Shown: positions 25,316 to 33,079 of the stretch, piece after piece
Layout: every line of letters begins with the position of its first letter
How positions within the stretch are numbered: position 1 is the stretch's first letter
From: Glandiceps talaboti
Lineage: Eukaryota; Hemichordata; Enteropneusta; Spengelidae
Direction of reading: 5' to 3'
NCBI RefSeq assembly: GCF_964340395.1
Contig: NC_135557.1
Coordinates: 20,811,225-20,875,224, forward strand
Length of the DNA stretch: 64,000 bases
The notes under the pieces: model-generated
Told to the model about the DNA's origin: nothing
What the model saw: the letters and a program-made list of their open reading frames with translations, nothing else
Databases searched by the model: none
Position numbers and translations under genes: made by a program

Positions 25316-28300
25316 TTATTCTTCAATTAATGATAATAATACATAGCAGTTTTTATATACATTGTACTGTAGAGAAAAAGACTGATAAATAGTTGGTCAA
25401 GCAACTAATCGAGTTTAGCCTCGTTACAATATTTGTATCATTTTTTTTTTTTTACAAAATCAGTTATTTGACGATTTTAAAGTGCTTTATTGCGTTTTTG
25501 GCCTCCGGCCCATGTGCAAAGTTTACAAAATAGTGAAAAATACGTTTCTGTCGTACAGATAACAAAAGTGAGAAAAATATATCACACAGTATTCACTTTT
25601 TAAAGTTCTCATCTCCATAGCTTTGTATACATATTTACCACTTTCTGTTATTTGTCCAGTTTATGATCACCTTAGAAACCAACTCTTACCATTCAATATT
25701 CAATATTCAAAACCAACCCAAGTACAATACATTTAAAGTTATATGAGTACTACTACTGCTAATTCAGATATTTTGCTCAATTTATGTAAATATGTATAGT
25801 GATTACAATGAGGTTTGATATCACGCTTGTATTTATCATGAAGGTGATTAATTTCAATATTAATCTTTATTTGATTAAATAAAAGACTTTTAAATCAAAT
25901 ATAAATATTTACGACTTTAAAGTAATCATGTTTTGAATGACTGAACTTTAAATTCATCTAGAAATTTAAAACATTCTGACTTTAAACAAGAGTTTATAAT
26001 TCCACCTTACCTCAGAGAGATATATGCCTACAGCATCTTCCAGGGCCTTTCGGCGGTTAGTGATCTCTTGTATGAATTGTTCTTTAGACTCATAGTTGCA
26101 GAATTCTTTCTCTTGTACAGTAATGTTTCCAATTATTTTGTCAATGAAATAGAATTTCTTTCCTGTGTGGGCATCTGTCTGTAAGTCACCCCTATCGTAG
26201 CATTTAGCGACTTCCTTATTTGGAAATAAATCTTCTTCTTGGAAAACCAGCAAGTCAGTTATTGGAGCAATGCCAAATTTGAATGGTTTTGGGAAGTCAC
26301 GGAGAGATCCCAACCAGTTCACAAGATCTATAAATGAAAATGGCACCAAGTATTTTAGATTTAATGAGGTATACTTGGGTATAATGAATAAAAAGAAGAC
26401 TTCTGGAACGTTATAAAGTTGTACATGGAACATTAGCCAGGTGTATGAACTTACTGCAAAATATGCACTTTACTTGATTCGATGACATTTGCATTATATA
26501 TATATATTTTTTAATTTTCACTTTGTTGTGTGTATATATGTTAATTTGCAACATTTCAATTGTTATTTAGATATTCCTGTGATCACAACCTTTTACCAGT
26601 GGTGGAAAATTATGACTTGTTATGAAGATGTCAGGAAGTCTCCTACTGACAATACTCTTAAACTAACACACACGCATTCAGAGATACATGACCACAACAC
26701 ACTGCAGGATAAAACATACACATACACATACTGAACACTGTTAAATATTGAACTTGAAGAACTCTATGTTTTCCTAGGGTTTGCGTGCAGTGTGGCGTGG
26801 TTGATTGTAAATGTAAGAGAATTTCGAGGCCAAAACGTATGTTTCATTTCCAATCCACTAAAGGTTTATGTTAAACATCAAATAATTAAAATTTTATATT
26901 GCAACTTAAGTAACATTTAAATTATGTGCATTTAAACTGAGGTATGTATGTTTTGTCACACTGTTTCTATCTGAATTCAGAAAGATATGTAGTATTGAAG
27001 TATGTAACATACCGGTTCTTGAAATCGGAGAACCTCCGTCAGATATGAGAGCAGCTATTTCTTGGTCACCACCGAGAGCCTCAATGGTTACTGATGAGTA
27101 GGAAGTTTGTTGTGCTGAACTTTCGCCCTCCTTTTTCGAATATTTTGCATGGAAACTGGCAAAGAATGAGTCAAAATCTACCTTGGCGTCAACTGCAAAC
27201 TGCTCTACAGAACTGTAAAATGAGGCCTCGGCCACCTTTCGCATTTCAAACCTTCCACCGAACTCGCCCGATTTGATATAATGTGTTCCCCATCGTTGAA
27301 TAAATTCCTCTGTTATTCAAATCAAGATGAGACTGAATTAAATTCCATAACATGACAAATTTTGAATCAGAGTTTGAAGTTCAAAAGGATATTCATATCT
27401 TATTCATAAACGTAAATTTGTTAATATAACATATATAGTTGAAATTGATATTATTCATATTTGATGAAACTCAACATCGACGGACGATAACAGACAATTT
27501 GATTCTTGTATTTTCTGTCACTGTATCGAGTTGGTGTTATTCTTACATTACACACACGTACAACACACACACACACGCACGCACGCACACACACACACAC
27601 ATACATACATACATACATACATACATACATACATACATACATACATACATACATACATACATACATACGAAAAATTAATTATCAAAAACACACAAAGAGG
27701 CATTGTGAATAATAATGGAAGTACTAGGCGTGAAATCAATACTCACGAAATTTGAAAGGGGCTCCTGTTTCGTAGTAAGTAGTCGGTAAATTCATGTATT
27801 CTTTCAGAAAAGGGACGGACAAGTCATTAGGTGTAATTACATCTTTGAATATTTCGTACCTGTCATGAAATAAGAAGATTTATTTGGCGTTTACATGTTT
27901 AAATATTTCGTACTTGTAATTCTATATACTACTTACTAAGTAACACGTGTTTCTCGTGATTCTGTAGCAATCATTTCCAAGACTAGTCAAAGGTTGGCAA
28001 TTGATGCCAAGTAAAATTTTACATGATAAGAACTGTAACGCTGGAGATACTTGTAATTCTGTAATGCAGACTTTATTACAGTTATTTATATAGATGAGAA
28101 ATGTAATGTAAAATAACCATGTTAAACTACACAGACCATTCAGTGTTTGTTACTCAATACATATCAATGTATTTTAAAAATAAACTATCTAAATAGGAGT
28201 GAATACAACATGTTTGACACGATAAAGCAAATAAAATAGACTGTGAGAAGGTAAAGGAGGCAATTCAGGTTTAAAATGTGCGAACGGTTTGTTATTGCAT

Positions 28301-28757
28301 GTAGAGGTACAATTCATAAATCGTGGGTGAATATTGAGTGTATACAAAATCTTTGATATATTGCAAATGAAGCAAAATATGGAGGGTGGGGGGGGGGGGG
28401 GGTTTGAGACTTACCTCACAATATCGATATCCAACAGAGACATATATTGTTGTTTATTACTCGTGACAGAACTACCGTACGCAGTCGTCACGCCAGCACT
28501 AAAGAAGAGAAAACTACCAGACACACCAGCTTCTTCTTGTAAAAATGTACTGTATTCTGATCTGTCTTCAAATGTCATAATGTTCGATTTAGTTTCGTAT
28601 ATGCCGTGAACATTCATAGTGTCGGGGACGTCGTAATCATCGTATCTAAAGATATACGAAAATAGACAATCAAAATATATATAAACACAAATGGCAACGC
28701 TTGGAAAACATTGCACATTAAGAAAAGAGATATTCATTCGAGAAAGAAAGAAAGAAA

Positions 28758-28805
<48 letters not shown>

Positions 28806-30159
28806 AAGAAAGAAAGAATGGGGAAGGAAGAAAAGGAAGAAAGACAGACAGAACTAGCAAGAACTAATGTCGATGTAAAATGGGCAATATTTATTATTGA
28901 ATTGATTAAAATTCACACGAAATTGTTCTGAAGTACTTACGTTGAGTATCCAGCACAATTTCTTTGAATAAGACTCATTTTACGACTCTCAGGACTATAC
29001 TCTCCACGTCCATCAAAACCAACTCCAATAAAGGCGGCTCCATCAATCATACTCTGCGATATGCAAGGATAACGTGATAACAATATCATATAAGCGGAAC
29101 TGTAATGTCCATCAGATGAGAAAATGCTACATGAGTTTATGCTCTTTATATGTGTATTATGATCATCGATTCTTGACACATTCTCGCAAACCAGACCTCT
29201 TATTGATTCCGCGACACGGCGAAATTGGCTTTGCGTCTTGGACGGTGCAGTCAAAAGAGGCTGTGATTTACGACGATGCTGTTGGCAGTACGTGGAATGT
29301 ATTTACGGGCGGGATTAATGGTTAAATGTAGAATGAAAAAGTAAACTGTTGTACTTAGGCCTCAGACACCCCCTCCCCACTTCTAACTAAATTGGCCAAA
29401 ATTTAAATTTGTTTCAAACCACAAAATCAATTTAAAATCTGTAATAGTATGTAATGCTATGAATATAAAGCCAGTATCTTTTGAGTAAACTTTACACTTT
29501 ACTTTATTTTATTTTAGTGCAATGTATTTACTATTGCGAAAATTTTCAATTTGACATTTTCAAAAGAGAAATATTTGCATTTATAGGTACAAAACATCCA
29601 TTAAAAATAAAATCTATTGTGTAGGATGAGAACTAAACTCGCTCAAACACCCACCCCAAAGTAAAAGAATTTAGCTCTTTATCCTTCATTGAACTATTGA
29701 TCTTGCCCCTTACTTAATTTTGAACGACCAATTTAATTTTGTTATAGTTGAAAGGGTGTGTATGACGTGCAATGACAAGTATTCCAACAGTCGCATCAAA
29801 TAACTGCATCTGAGTACAATATTGTATACAAAATGCGCCACCAACTGCAGGATGTTGAAATGTTCTTTAAATAAGCCAGAAATGTCATATATTATTCATG
29901 GATTTATGTGTGTGAACTGGATGCCATATCCATTATCATGATGCAAATATGCAAATGAACTACAACGACAAGGTAGAATGGATGGTAAAAATACAGTTAA
30001 CTGATAATTTGCCGATGACAAATCACCAGAGGTTGATAAAGTGTATACATCTCAGTCTGTATATTCAAGTAACCACACACACACATACACACACACATAC
30101 ACGCACATAGACACATACACATACACAGACACTCACACAGACACACACACAGACACATA

Positions 30160-30190
<31 letters not shown>

Positions 30191-30192
30191 CA

Positions 30193-30223
<31 letters not shown>

Positions 30224-31630
30224 GCATACAAATATCCTTCTAATACCAAACTTTACCATCACATATCTAGACAATAAAATATTACTTACAACACATGTCG
30301 ACTGAGAAGGTACTCTGTTTTCGAAACATGGATCTCCTGCTGCGTAATTGCTACCCCAACATCCATTCATCATAACAGACCCTATCATATAAATATAAAT
30401 ATTCACTAAAGTTAATGGCACAGTAAACATGTAGATATAAGAAGAGGTGTGTAGTGTAGTGTAGTGTAGTGTAGTGTAGTGTAGTGTAGTGTAGTGTAGT
30501 GTACTGTATGTATGTATGTATGTATGTATGTATGTATGTATGTATGTCTGTCTGTCTGTCTGTCTGTCTGTGTATGTATGTATGTATGTATGCATGTATG
30601 TATGTATGTATGTATGTATGTATGTATGTATGTATGTATGTATGTATGTATGTATGTATAGACATGCATTTTGTGTGTCAATGATGTGAATATATTAAAT
30701 GGTGCGGTACAGCAAGACTTACCAATTCCCTGTGGATACATATCGTATCCTCCACCCCCTTCTTCCTCGTCATCAGCATCACCCACTCCAGTTTCAATAT
30801 GCCATGCAGGTGGGGCAAAGAGATCGTCTGATAAAAATCCATTTTGAGGTTGTACATCGACCGATGCCTTAGAATTGGAGGAGAAACGGGATAACTGATA
30901 AACTGAAATACTACTCTATTAGTTCTAGGGTTTTGACGTATGATTCGTTCTTTGAAAGATTTAGGTTACATCTTGTAATATTTGACCCTCTATTCTAAAC
31001 TTATCAGTGAGAGAGTAGCAAAGCATAATATTATGTACACATTGAATAGCACTTTAAGAGGTACACATTACACATCAAATCATCTTGTACATTAAAATCG
31101 TAACATAAAACTGTTAAAACTAAGATATACAAATATGGGCTGATATTAGCATATCAAATGTTTGTTATTAAATGCTTTTAATCTCGACTATCTAATCTCT
31201 TTGAGTTCTTTTTTTCGTCGACTTCACTTTCAATAGTATTGGATACACCGATCTTTCTTTAGACAACACTATAAGAACATAATGGAAAACAAATAAAGGA
31301 ATTACAGGAATAATAGTTAATTAATGAGAATTGATGATTTAGTTGTCTCTCCTTACAGACGAATAACACATCGTTCATCAACACTTACCCCATTTTCAAG
31401 ATAACCCGCAGCTCGTTCTCCAGATTCACCAATTTTTTCAAATAATTTTTCAACTGACTTTTCAGCTATTTCTCCACCAATTTCCATGGCTTTTTCTGCC
31501 ACTGCAGCGGGTACCCTTCGCACACGTGTATTTGTAATGTCCCCTTCATCATGTGAAGCAGCCCTTTTTAGCAATTCATGTATGTCATCTGACAGGTCTG
31601 AAATTAACGGAAACATAATCCTGAATCGTC

Positions 31631-31694
<64 letters not shown>

Positions 31695-33062
31695 AATGGA
31701 ACACGTAATTTGACCTGTGCTCAATCTGCTTTGAGATTTGAAATTAAGGTTTATCTGAAGTATCCTTGCTAGAGACATTTAATACGCTGATATAAACTTA
31801 TTCAGCTAATTATTGACACAGGGATTGAGTTGATGTACGTGTCATCAGATACTCTGCCTATTCGTTTGATTAACTGTGGCATCATTAGATGATTAATCCT
31901 TTGTTGGTTACAGCAGCTGTATTATGCATTCCGTATGGGGGGGGGGATGAAAAAAAAATCTTAAAAATACACATTGTATTGAGACTATCCTTATTAATGC
32001 AATAAGTTATGAATTGTCCCACAATTTCTAGCGCCCAAGGTTTAAATTAAAATGTAAAAACCAACGGTTGTTGGCCAGATACACTGTCCTATATATACAC
32101 TCTGCACTACTGCTTTAGAAGATCACTATCGGAATTGAAGCAGCTGTTCCTGAATATGGTATGTTACATAGTCACGGTATACACATTCCAATGGATCACG
32201 TTTTCTAATGTTTGTGGCTATCGTTAATATTGAAGCAGACAAAGCAAATCACAAGTACAAAAGACGCAAGGTCAATAGTTCATAAGTTGTACTAAGGGTG
32301 AACCATTTTTTTCTCTTCCTACAAAAACGATTTTACTTTTAAAAGGATCTGTTTTGTACCCCAGAATACAAACATAACTAAAGAACAGAAATGGAAGGAT
32401 TTTATAGCAAATGCACGGCACTAGAATACACTAAAGTGTCACTAAAAGAGCTAATTTTTTCCTCACAACACAGTAGTAATATATTCATAGCACTACATAC
32501 TACTACATAGATTTAAAATTGATATGCTGTCTGAAATAATTTTCGGTGTTGGCCAATTTAGTTAGGAGGGATGGGGTCTGAAGACAAACTAAACGATTTT
32601 TTTTAATCTTACATTGAACTATTGATCTCAACCTTAAATCGAGAGATATTTGAATTCAGGAACAATAGAATCGTTTTAGAACTCTTCCTTTGCATGTCCA
32701 GTCATATTGTTCTACTTCTCTATATCTATGTTATGTCTCTGTATACTCAACAGCGTCAATAACGGTGGCTTTATTTGCCATGCTTATGACTAGCTGGTGA
32801 CCTTTACGTGTCTGTGAAAATGATAGCACCTAAATTGTGTATATTTTATGTACTCCAAACTTTGGAAAATGTTACAATCTTCTATGACTATGTGTTTGCC
32901 AGAAACTTTTCATGAAATAAACTAAACGAGATTCTGAAGTAATAAATTGGTCAACATACCAATATCATTGGAACTTCGAATAGGAGAAGACGATGACTTC
33001 AGAACGTGGAAGACAAGGACGGCAGCAAGCACCGATACAAGTACTTGCAACGAAGCCATCAT
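8599..33062 (-). CDS. Multi-domain secreted MACPF protein (24 coding exons, 1,504 aa)
   Basis: Exons, in transcript order, are 33062-32960, 31597-31389, 30894-30723, 30381-30290, 29053-28941, 28645-28415, 27859-27747, 27309-27013, 26327-26011, 25095-24880, 24262-24040, 22392-22159, 21831-21607, 20846-20713, 18621-18392, 18015-17876, 17154-17019, 16227-16139, 15103-14942, 14160-14146, 11554-11396, 11240-11064, 10633-10502 and 9194-8599. All introns are GT-AG, every junction keeps phase, and the sum is 4,515 nt. MACPF proteins form membrane pores in immunity, attack or development. The FTP, sushi, trefoil and propeller-like modules are typical extracellular binding domains, so a soluble recognition-plus-pore effector is the natural inference. 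No transmembrane segment was seen beyond the signal peptide. The start is the first of two adjacent Met codons. An acceptor-like TTATCAG just upstream (33080) suggests a separate 5' UTR exon. The exon model is by eye; small boundary errors are possible, mainly at exon 3, where two nearby AGs compete. Confidence 0.85.
9195..10501 (-). other. Intron 23
   Basis: An intron between the trefoil and propeller exons. It holds a compound ATGT/GTGT microsatellite (about 10281-10412). A 60-codon frame at 9760-9942 has no recognisable family. Confidence 0.7.
10502..10633 (-). CDS. Exon 23: trefoil (P-type) domain
   Basis: Residues ~1263-1306 contain the trefoil signature: RCG followed by CEAQGCCWEQ and a closing CF, with six cysteines in P-domain order and the diagnostic GCCW. 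Trefoil domains occur in mucin-associated and secreted mucosal proteins and bind glycans. A phase-1 exon on both sides makes it a symmetrical, shufflable module. Confidence 0.92.
10770..10925. repeat. (CA)n-(CATA)n compound microsatellite in intron 22
   Basis: An AC run followed by a CATA run between the trefoil and WRDD exons. Confidence 0.97.
11064..11240 (-). CDS. Exon 22: WRDD-type Cys-rich domain
   Basis: Residues ~1204-1262 read NWRDDRKCG, then FPLSNGDLSIC, PCCSTGGVC, CYCDSC and VDYR. The Trp-Arg-Asp, double-Cys and closing C-V-D-Y-R pattern resembles a small disulphide-rich module that I recall from secreted proteins of cephalochordates and some other invertebrates. No formal family name can be given from sequence alone. 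It is a phase-1 symmetrical exon. Confidence 0.75.
11396..11554 (-). CDS. Exon 21: sushi (CCP) domain 2
   Basis: Residues ~1151-1203 start with ACTMPSDVANG and include GSTLTLSCDTYYHVEG, a CVHGSWD motif and APGS, whose closing Cys is completed across the next junction. Four cysteines and the conserved Trp between Cys3 and Cys4 fit a complement control protein module. Phase-1 at both ends. Confidence 0.92.
12760..13205 (+). mobile_element. DIRS-like retrotransposon reverse-transcriptase relic
   Basis: Allowing stops and frame changes, the plus strand spells the successive RT landmarks of DIRS-type elements. These are a SSHIFIVTKR-like start, VINL, LLRKGDWM followed by LKDAYF, LPFGLASS, VFTKLMKTVVATLR, and a catalytic block ISLDD followed by QSKDQLIR. 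The usual YLDD is altered to SLDD. Several in-frame stops (for example before VFTKL) make it a dead copy inside an intron of the MACPF gene, in opposite orientation. Confidence 0.7.
13570..13712 (+). mobile_element. SINE/LINE-tail-like repeat
   Basis: Contains the phrase CCCCGGGTACTCCGGTTTC, resembling the conserved CTCCGGGT(A/G)CTCCGGTTTCC central segment found in several metazoan SINE/LINE tails. It ends in an AATAAATAAATA-type 3' tail. There is no coding capacity. Confidence 0.5.
14146..14160 (-). CDS. Exon 20: 15-nt microexon linking the two sushi domains
   Basis: GCGACACCAATGGAG is flanked by TTTCTTAG and GTAATT. Without it, sushi 1 (ending in a lone T) would join sushi 2 as TAT, losing the fourth cysteine. 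With it the junction codon becomes TGC and the following phase is correct. It supplies Cys plus four linker residues. Confidence 0.85.
14942..15103 (-). CDS. Exon 19: sushi (CCP) domain 1
   Basis: Residues ~1092-1145 begin EGCGGPPDVANS and continue with GNGATYTYTCLDN, ITCVHGDWAPFPPT. This is a canonical sushi pattern whose last Cys is provided by the downstream microexon. Phase-1 on both sides. Confidence 0.92.
15110..15380. repeat. Dispersed repeat shared with 20310-20640
   Basis: CTTCAGTGATTGGATTAGATC...ACGTG, then TTATAAAACACTTA, and a trailing CTTCCCTTGG...AAATAGT segment recur as a diverged copy at 20320-20640 in another intron of the same gene. Class unknown. Confidence 0.5.
16139..16227 (-). 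CDS. Exon 18: Cys-rich repeat, third segment
   Basis: Residues ~1062-1091 read CPCKWYNSECVSECPSSTYF, then DEKTRACVG. The C-x-C...CxxxCP spacing resembles furin-like/growth-factor-receptor Cys-rich repeats. Acceptor CGTTTTCAG and donor GTCAGT; both phases match the neighbours. Confidence 0.8.
16585..16800 (+). mobile_element. Hammerhead-bearing repeat, copy 2
   Basis: Homologous to the reverse complement of 7818-7975. It lies in intron 17 on the strand opposite the gene. A partial inverted start (TTTTGGTAGTTCCGGAACTC) at 16584 and another TTTTGGTAGTTCTGGAACTC at 16851 indicate that several truncated monomers are nested here. Confidence 0.6.
16710..16757 (+). ncRNA. Hammerhead ribozyme, minimal type I-like
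   Basis: All three helices can be traced. Helix I is GTTGT (16710-16714) with ACAAC (16753-16757). The core is CTGATGA (16715-16721). Helix II is CGCA (16723-16726) with TGCG (16735-16738). GAAA follows (16740-16743), then a 3-bp helix III, ACT/AGT (16743-16745 with 16749-16751), with a CCG loop. U17 is at 16752, the predicted cleavage position. The U/U juxtaposition at 16722/16739 next to the core is non-canonical. Activity is not shown. Confidence 0.65.
17019..17154 (-). CDS. Exon 17: Cys-rich repeat, second segment
   Basis: Residues ~1017-1061 contain CMISETG, LCNECKSV, DCGRSCP and end at DGKA. It continues the cysteine pattern of exon 16. Acceptor AAACCAG, donor GTAAGT. Confidence 0.8.
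17876..18015 (-). CDS. Exon 16: end of FAMeT-like domain and Cys-rich repeat, first segment
   Basis: Residues ~970-1016 run from DVTIFHLNVYE (the last strand of the preceding beta-sandwich) into AECGPGIIFD, TCNLNCHEDCD. Exons 16-18 together form a ~110-residue cysteine-rich stretch reminiscent of growth-factor-receptor repeats. Phase 2 in, phase 1 out. Confidence 0.8.
18392..18621 (-). CDS. Exon 15: FAMeT-like (Methyltransf_FA) domain, second half
   Basis: Residues ~894-969 include YFVCVKQLASESATLIEYGK, IYLSYKDI and FYAFGSGS. The order W/F-I-x-W/V-K...I-x-V/Y-G-x...S-W/Y-x-D...Y-x-G/A-F-x-(S/T)-G resembles the farnesoic-acid-O-methyltransferase-like beta-sandwich. In animals this domain is common in secreted lectin-like proteins and is not an enzyme there. 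Two nearby donors exist at the end. Only GTAAGT after GGCAGTGA keeps the frame open into exon 16. Confidence 0.7.
19289..20182 (-). mobile_element. Non-LTR retrotransposon relic (RT C-terminal half)
   Basis: Allowing frameshifts, the minus strand reads LYINDLPD, then IYADDSNFSTL (catalytic YADD), then ANRLTIS, and a C-terminal block with LPEISHCLEVWGSTYP, HSYNTRS and AKIWNKLP. This order is standard for LINE ORF2 proteins of the Jockey/CR1-like groups. At least three frames are needed, so it is dead. It lies in intron 14 of the MACPF gene, in the same orientation. Confidence 0.85.
20713..20846 (-). CDS. Exon 14: FAMeT-like domain, first half
   Basis: Residues ~849-893 read ECLYFSAVSEGPIYVVFASV, then WYIVEITPNDASIHK. 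This matches the family start: strand, (H/Y)-(V/I)-(A/V)-(L/F), Y-x-I-V, (N/T)-(N/D)-x-S-x-I. The domain therefore spans exons 14-16. Confidence 0.7.
21429..21473. repeat. (TG)n microsatellite
   Basis: A TG run in intron 13, just outside the end of the inverted duplication. Confidence 0.95.
21607..21831 (-). CDS. Exon 13: FTP fucolectin-like domain, second half
   Basis: Residues ~774-848 start ERLLNAEVRVGNS and continue with CGQMVG, TFQCNG, GRYVSVQL and LCEVQIM. R-L-x-N-A-E-V-R-(V/I)-G and the closing G-R-Y-V-x-(V/I)...L-x-(V/L)-C-E-V-x-(V/I) are hallmarks of eel-fucolectin/tachylectin-4/pentraxin-1 domains, which bind fucose through a Ca-stabilised F5/8C-like fold. Confidence 0.92.
22159..22392 (-). 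CDS. Exon 12: FTP fucolectin-like domain, first half
   Basis: Residues ~696-773 contain INVAGSGTASQSSTWHG, ASRAIDGN, CAGTENDQNAWWVVDLGKS and VIVTNRQDCC. The A-S-Q-S-S start, A-(V/I)-D-G-N and W-W-x-V-D-L-G are characteristic. The His of the STWHG segment is where family members have a fucose-contact His. Together with exon 13 this gives a full-length (~150 aa) domain. Confidence 0.92.
24040..24262 (-). CDS. Exon 11: beta-rich extension after MACPF, part 3
   Basis: Residues ~622-695 begin VRFFAGKWFVLDNSEK and end at LPESFKG. No named family was recognised. It links the MACPF unit to the FTP lectin. Relative to the right-arm copy it carries a cluster of amino-acid replacements, unlike neighbouring exons. 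Confidence 0.8.
24880..25095 (-). CDS. Exon 10: beta-rich extension after MACPF, part 2
   Basis: Residues ~550-621 include an ITDIADITDIENSDI segment with repeated (D)-I-T-D-I, then PIDWEYMKSGKPFTVMFDM. Phase 0 at both ends. Function unknown. Confidence 0.8.
25237..25485 (-). mobile_element. Insertion absent from the right arm: (AAT)n-tailed retroelement fragment
   Basis: The matching intron on the right arm passes straight from CCTTTTAT to AGTGCTTTATTG. Here about 240 bases are inserted, starting with a long (AAT)n run and continuing into unique sequence with a poly-T tract. The AAT run read on the minus strand as (ATT)n after AATAAATT fits the 3' tail of a 5'-truncated LINE or SINE. It therefore postdates the duplication, or was deleted cleanly from the right copy. 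Confidence 0.6.
26011..26327 (-). CDS. Exon 9: MACPF C-terminal portion
   Basis: Residues ~444-549 start DLVNWLGSLRDFPKPFKFGI, then APITDLL. This is the typical last strand of MACPF domains (W-x-x-S-L...P-x-P-x-x-(F/I)...I-x-P-I-x-x-L). A basic helical tail NRRKALEDAVGIYLSE follows. Acceptor TTTATAG, donor GTAAGG. Confidence 0.88.
27013..27309 (-). CDS. Exon 8: MACPF signature exon
   Basis: Residues ~345-443 open with QEFIQRWGTHYIKSGEFGGR. W-G-T-H-Y followed by G-x-x-x-G-G is the defining MACPF/perforin signature and lies at the central beta-sheet bend that rearranges on membrane insertion. The charged helical segment AKVDFDSFFASFHAKYSKK would fall in a transmembrane-hairpin (TMH) cluster. 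Splice sites and length (297 nt) are identical in the right copy. Confidence 0.93.
27548..27668. repeat. (AC)n-(CATA)n microsatellite in intron 7
   Basis: An AC run with GCAC variants followed by CATA. The equivalent microsatellite on the right arm is the site of the 2.4-kb LINE insertion. Confidence 0.95.
27747..27859 (-). CDS. Exon 7: MACPF domain segment
   Basis: Residues ~307-344 read YEIFKDVITPNDLSVPFLKE, then MNLPTTYY. This is the helical strip preceding the W-G-T-H-Y motif in MACPF domains. 113 nt, phase 2 in and phase 1 out. Confidence 0.85.
28384..28402. repeat. G homopolymer run next to the exon 6 donor
   Basis: An approximately 18-19-base G run (with flanking GGG groups) lies about 10 bases beyond the exon 6 donor. 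G-quadruplex formation on the plus strand is possible. The right copy has a shorter C run at the corresponding place (about 52890). Confidence 0.8.
28415..28645 (-). CDS. Exon 6: MACPF domain segment
   Basis: Residues ~230-306 include YDDYDVPDTMNVHG, EAGVSGSFLFFSAGVTTAYG and a MSLLDIDIV strand. This is an N-terminal MACPF strand-helix unit. The duplication's inner breakpoint falls inside this exon, just before GAAGCTGG (28541). Confidence 0.85.
28739..28822. repeat. (GAAA)n microsatellite in intron 5
   Basis: A GAAA/AAAG tetranucleotide run with a few interruptions. Confidence 0.95.
28941..29053 (-). CDS. Exon 5: MACPF N-terminal segment
   Basis: Residues ~193-229 read SMIDGAAFIGVGFDGRGEYS, then RNCAGYST. 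This is Gly-rich, as in the first MACPF strands. Phase 0 in, phase 2 out. Not present in the right arm. Confidence 0.82.
29390..30280. other. Intron 4 with dispersed repeat and microsatellite
   Basis: Contains AC/CATA repeats (about 30073-30221). A diverged repeat with the phrase TTGAACTATTGATCT...CCCCTTA (about 29670-29730) recurs near 32610-32640 and 34110-34150 on the same strand. No coding evidence. Confidence 0.5.
30290..30381 (-). CDS. Exon 4: start of MACPF domain
   Basis: Residues ~162-192 include MNGCWGSNYAAGDPCFEN. With the preceding GGYDMYPQGIG it resembles the G-x-G-Y-D start of MACPF domains. Only the acceptor at ATGATAG keeps the frame. Confidence 0.8.
30450..30660. repeat. (AGTGT)n-(ATGT)n-(CTGT)n compound microsatellite in intron 3
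   Basis: A pentanucleotide GTGTA run, then ATGT, CTGT and ATGT blocks. Confidence 0.96.
30723..30894 (-). CDS. Exon 3: acidic/Gly-rich segment
   Basis: Residues ~105-161 contain the acidic run DADDEEEGGGGYD. Two AG acceptors lie eight bases apart. Only the second (TTTATCAG before TTATCC) preserves phase 0 and joins both neighbours in frame. Confidence 0.78.
31389..31597 (-). CDS. Exon 2: charged propeptide-like helix
   Basis: Residues ~35-104 are mostly helical and charged (VAEKAMEIGGEIAEKSVEKL). A TRVRRVP site resembles a basic (furin-like) processing motif, so residues 1 to ~58 may be removed. That cleavage is inference. Confidence 0.75.
31632..31693. repeat. (TG)n microsatellite in intron 1
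   Basis: A TG run abutting the exon 2 acceptor region. Confidence 0.95.
32960..33062 (-). CDS. Exon 1: start codon and signal peptide
   Basis: The first 34 residues begin MMASLQVLVSVLAAVLVFHV, a classical hydrophobic signal peptide, and run into a Ser-rich spacer. The donor is GTATGT. The two adjacent Met codons leave a one-codon ambiguity at the start. Confidence 0.82.
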
Positions 33063-33079
33063 AGGAAACACTTTAATAC

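Larger units (their letters stand above)
21565..28541 (-). repeat. Left copy of the inverted segmental duplication (exons 6-13)
   Basis: This segment is present in reverse orientation at 52754-62681, including introns. Homology on this side stops at about 21565 (TACTATGATGC shared), then diverges. At the other end it breaks inside exon 6 at about 28541 and resumes at 35377. The right arm therefore lacks about 6.8 kb found here (exons 1-5, part of exon 6 and the upstream region). Confidence 0.9.
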
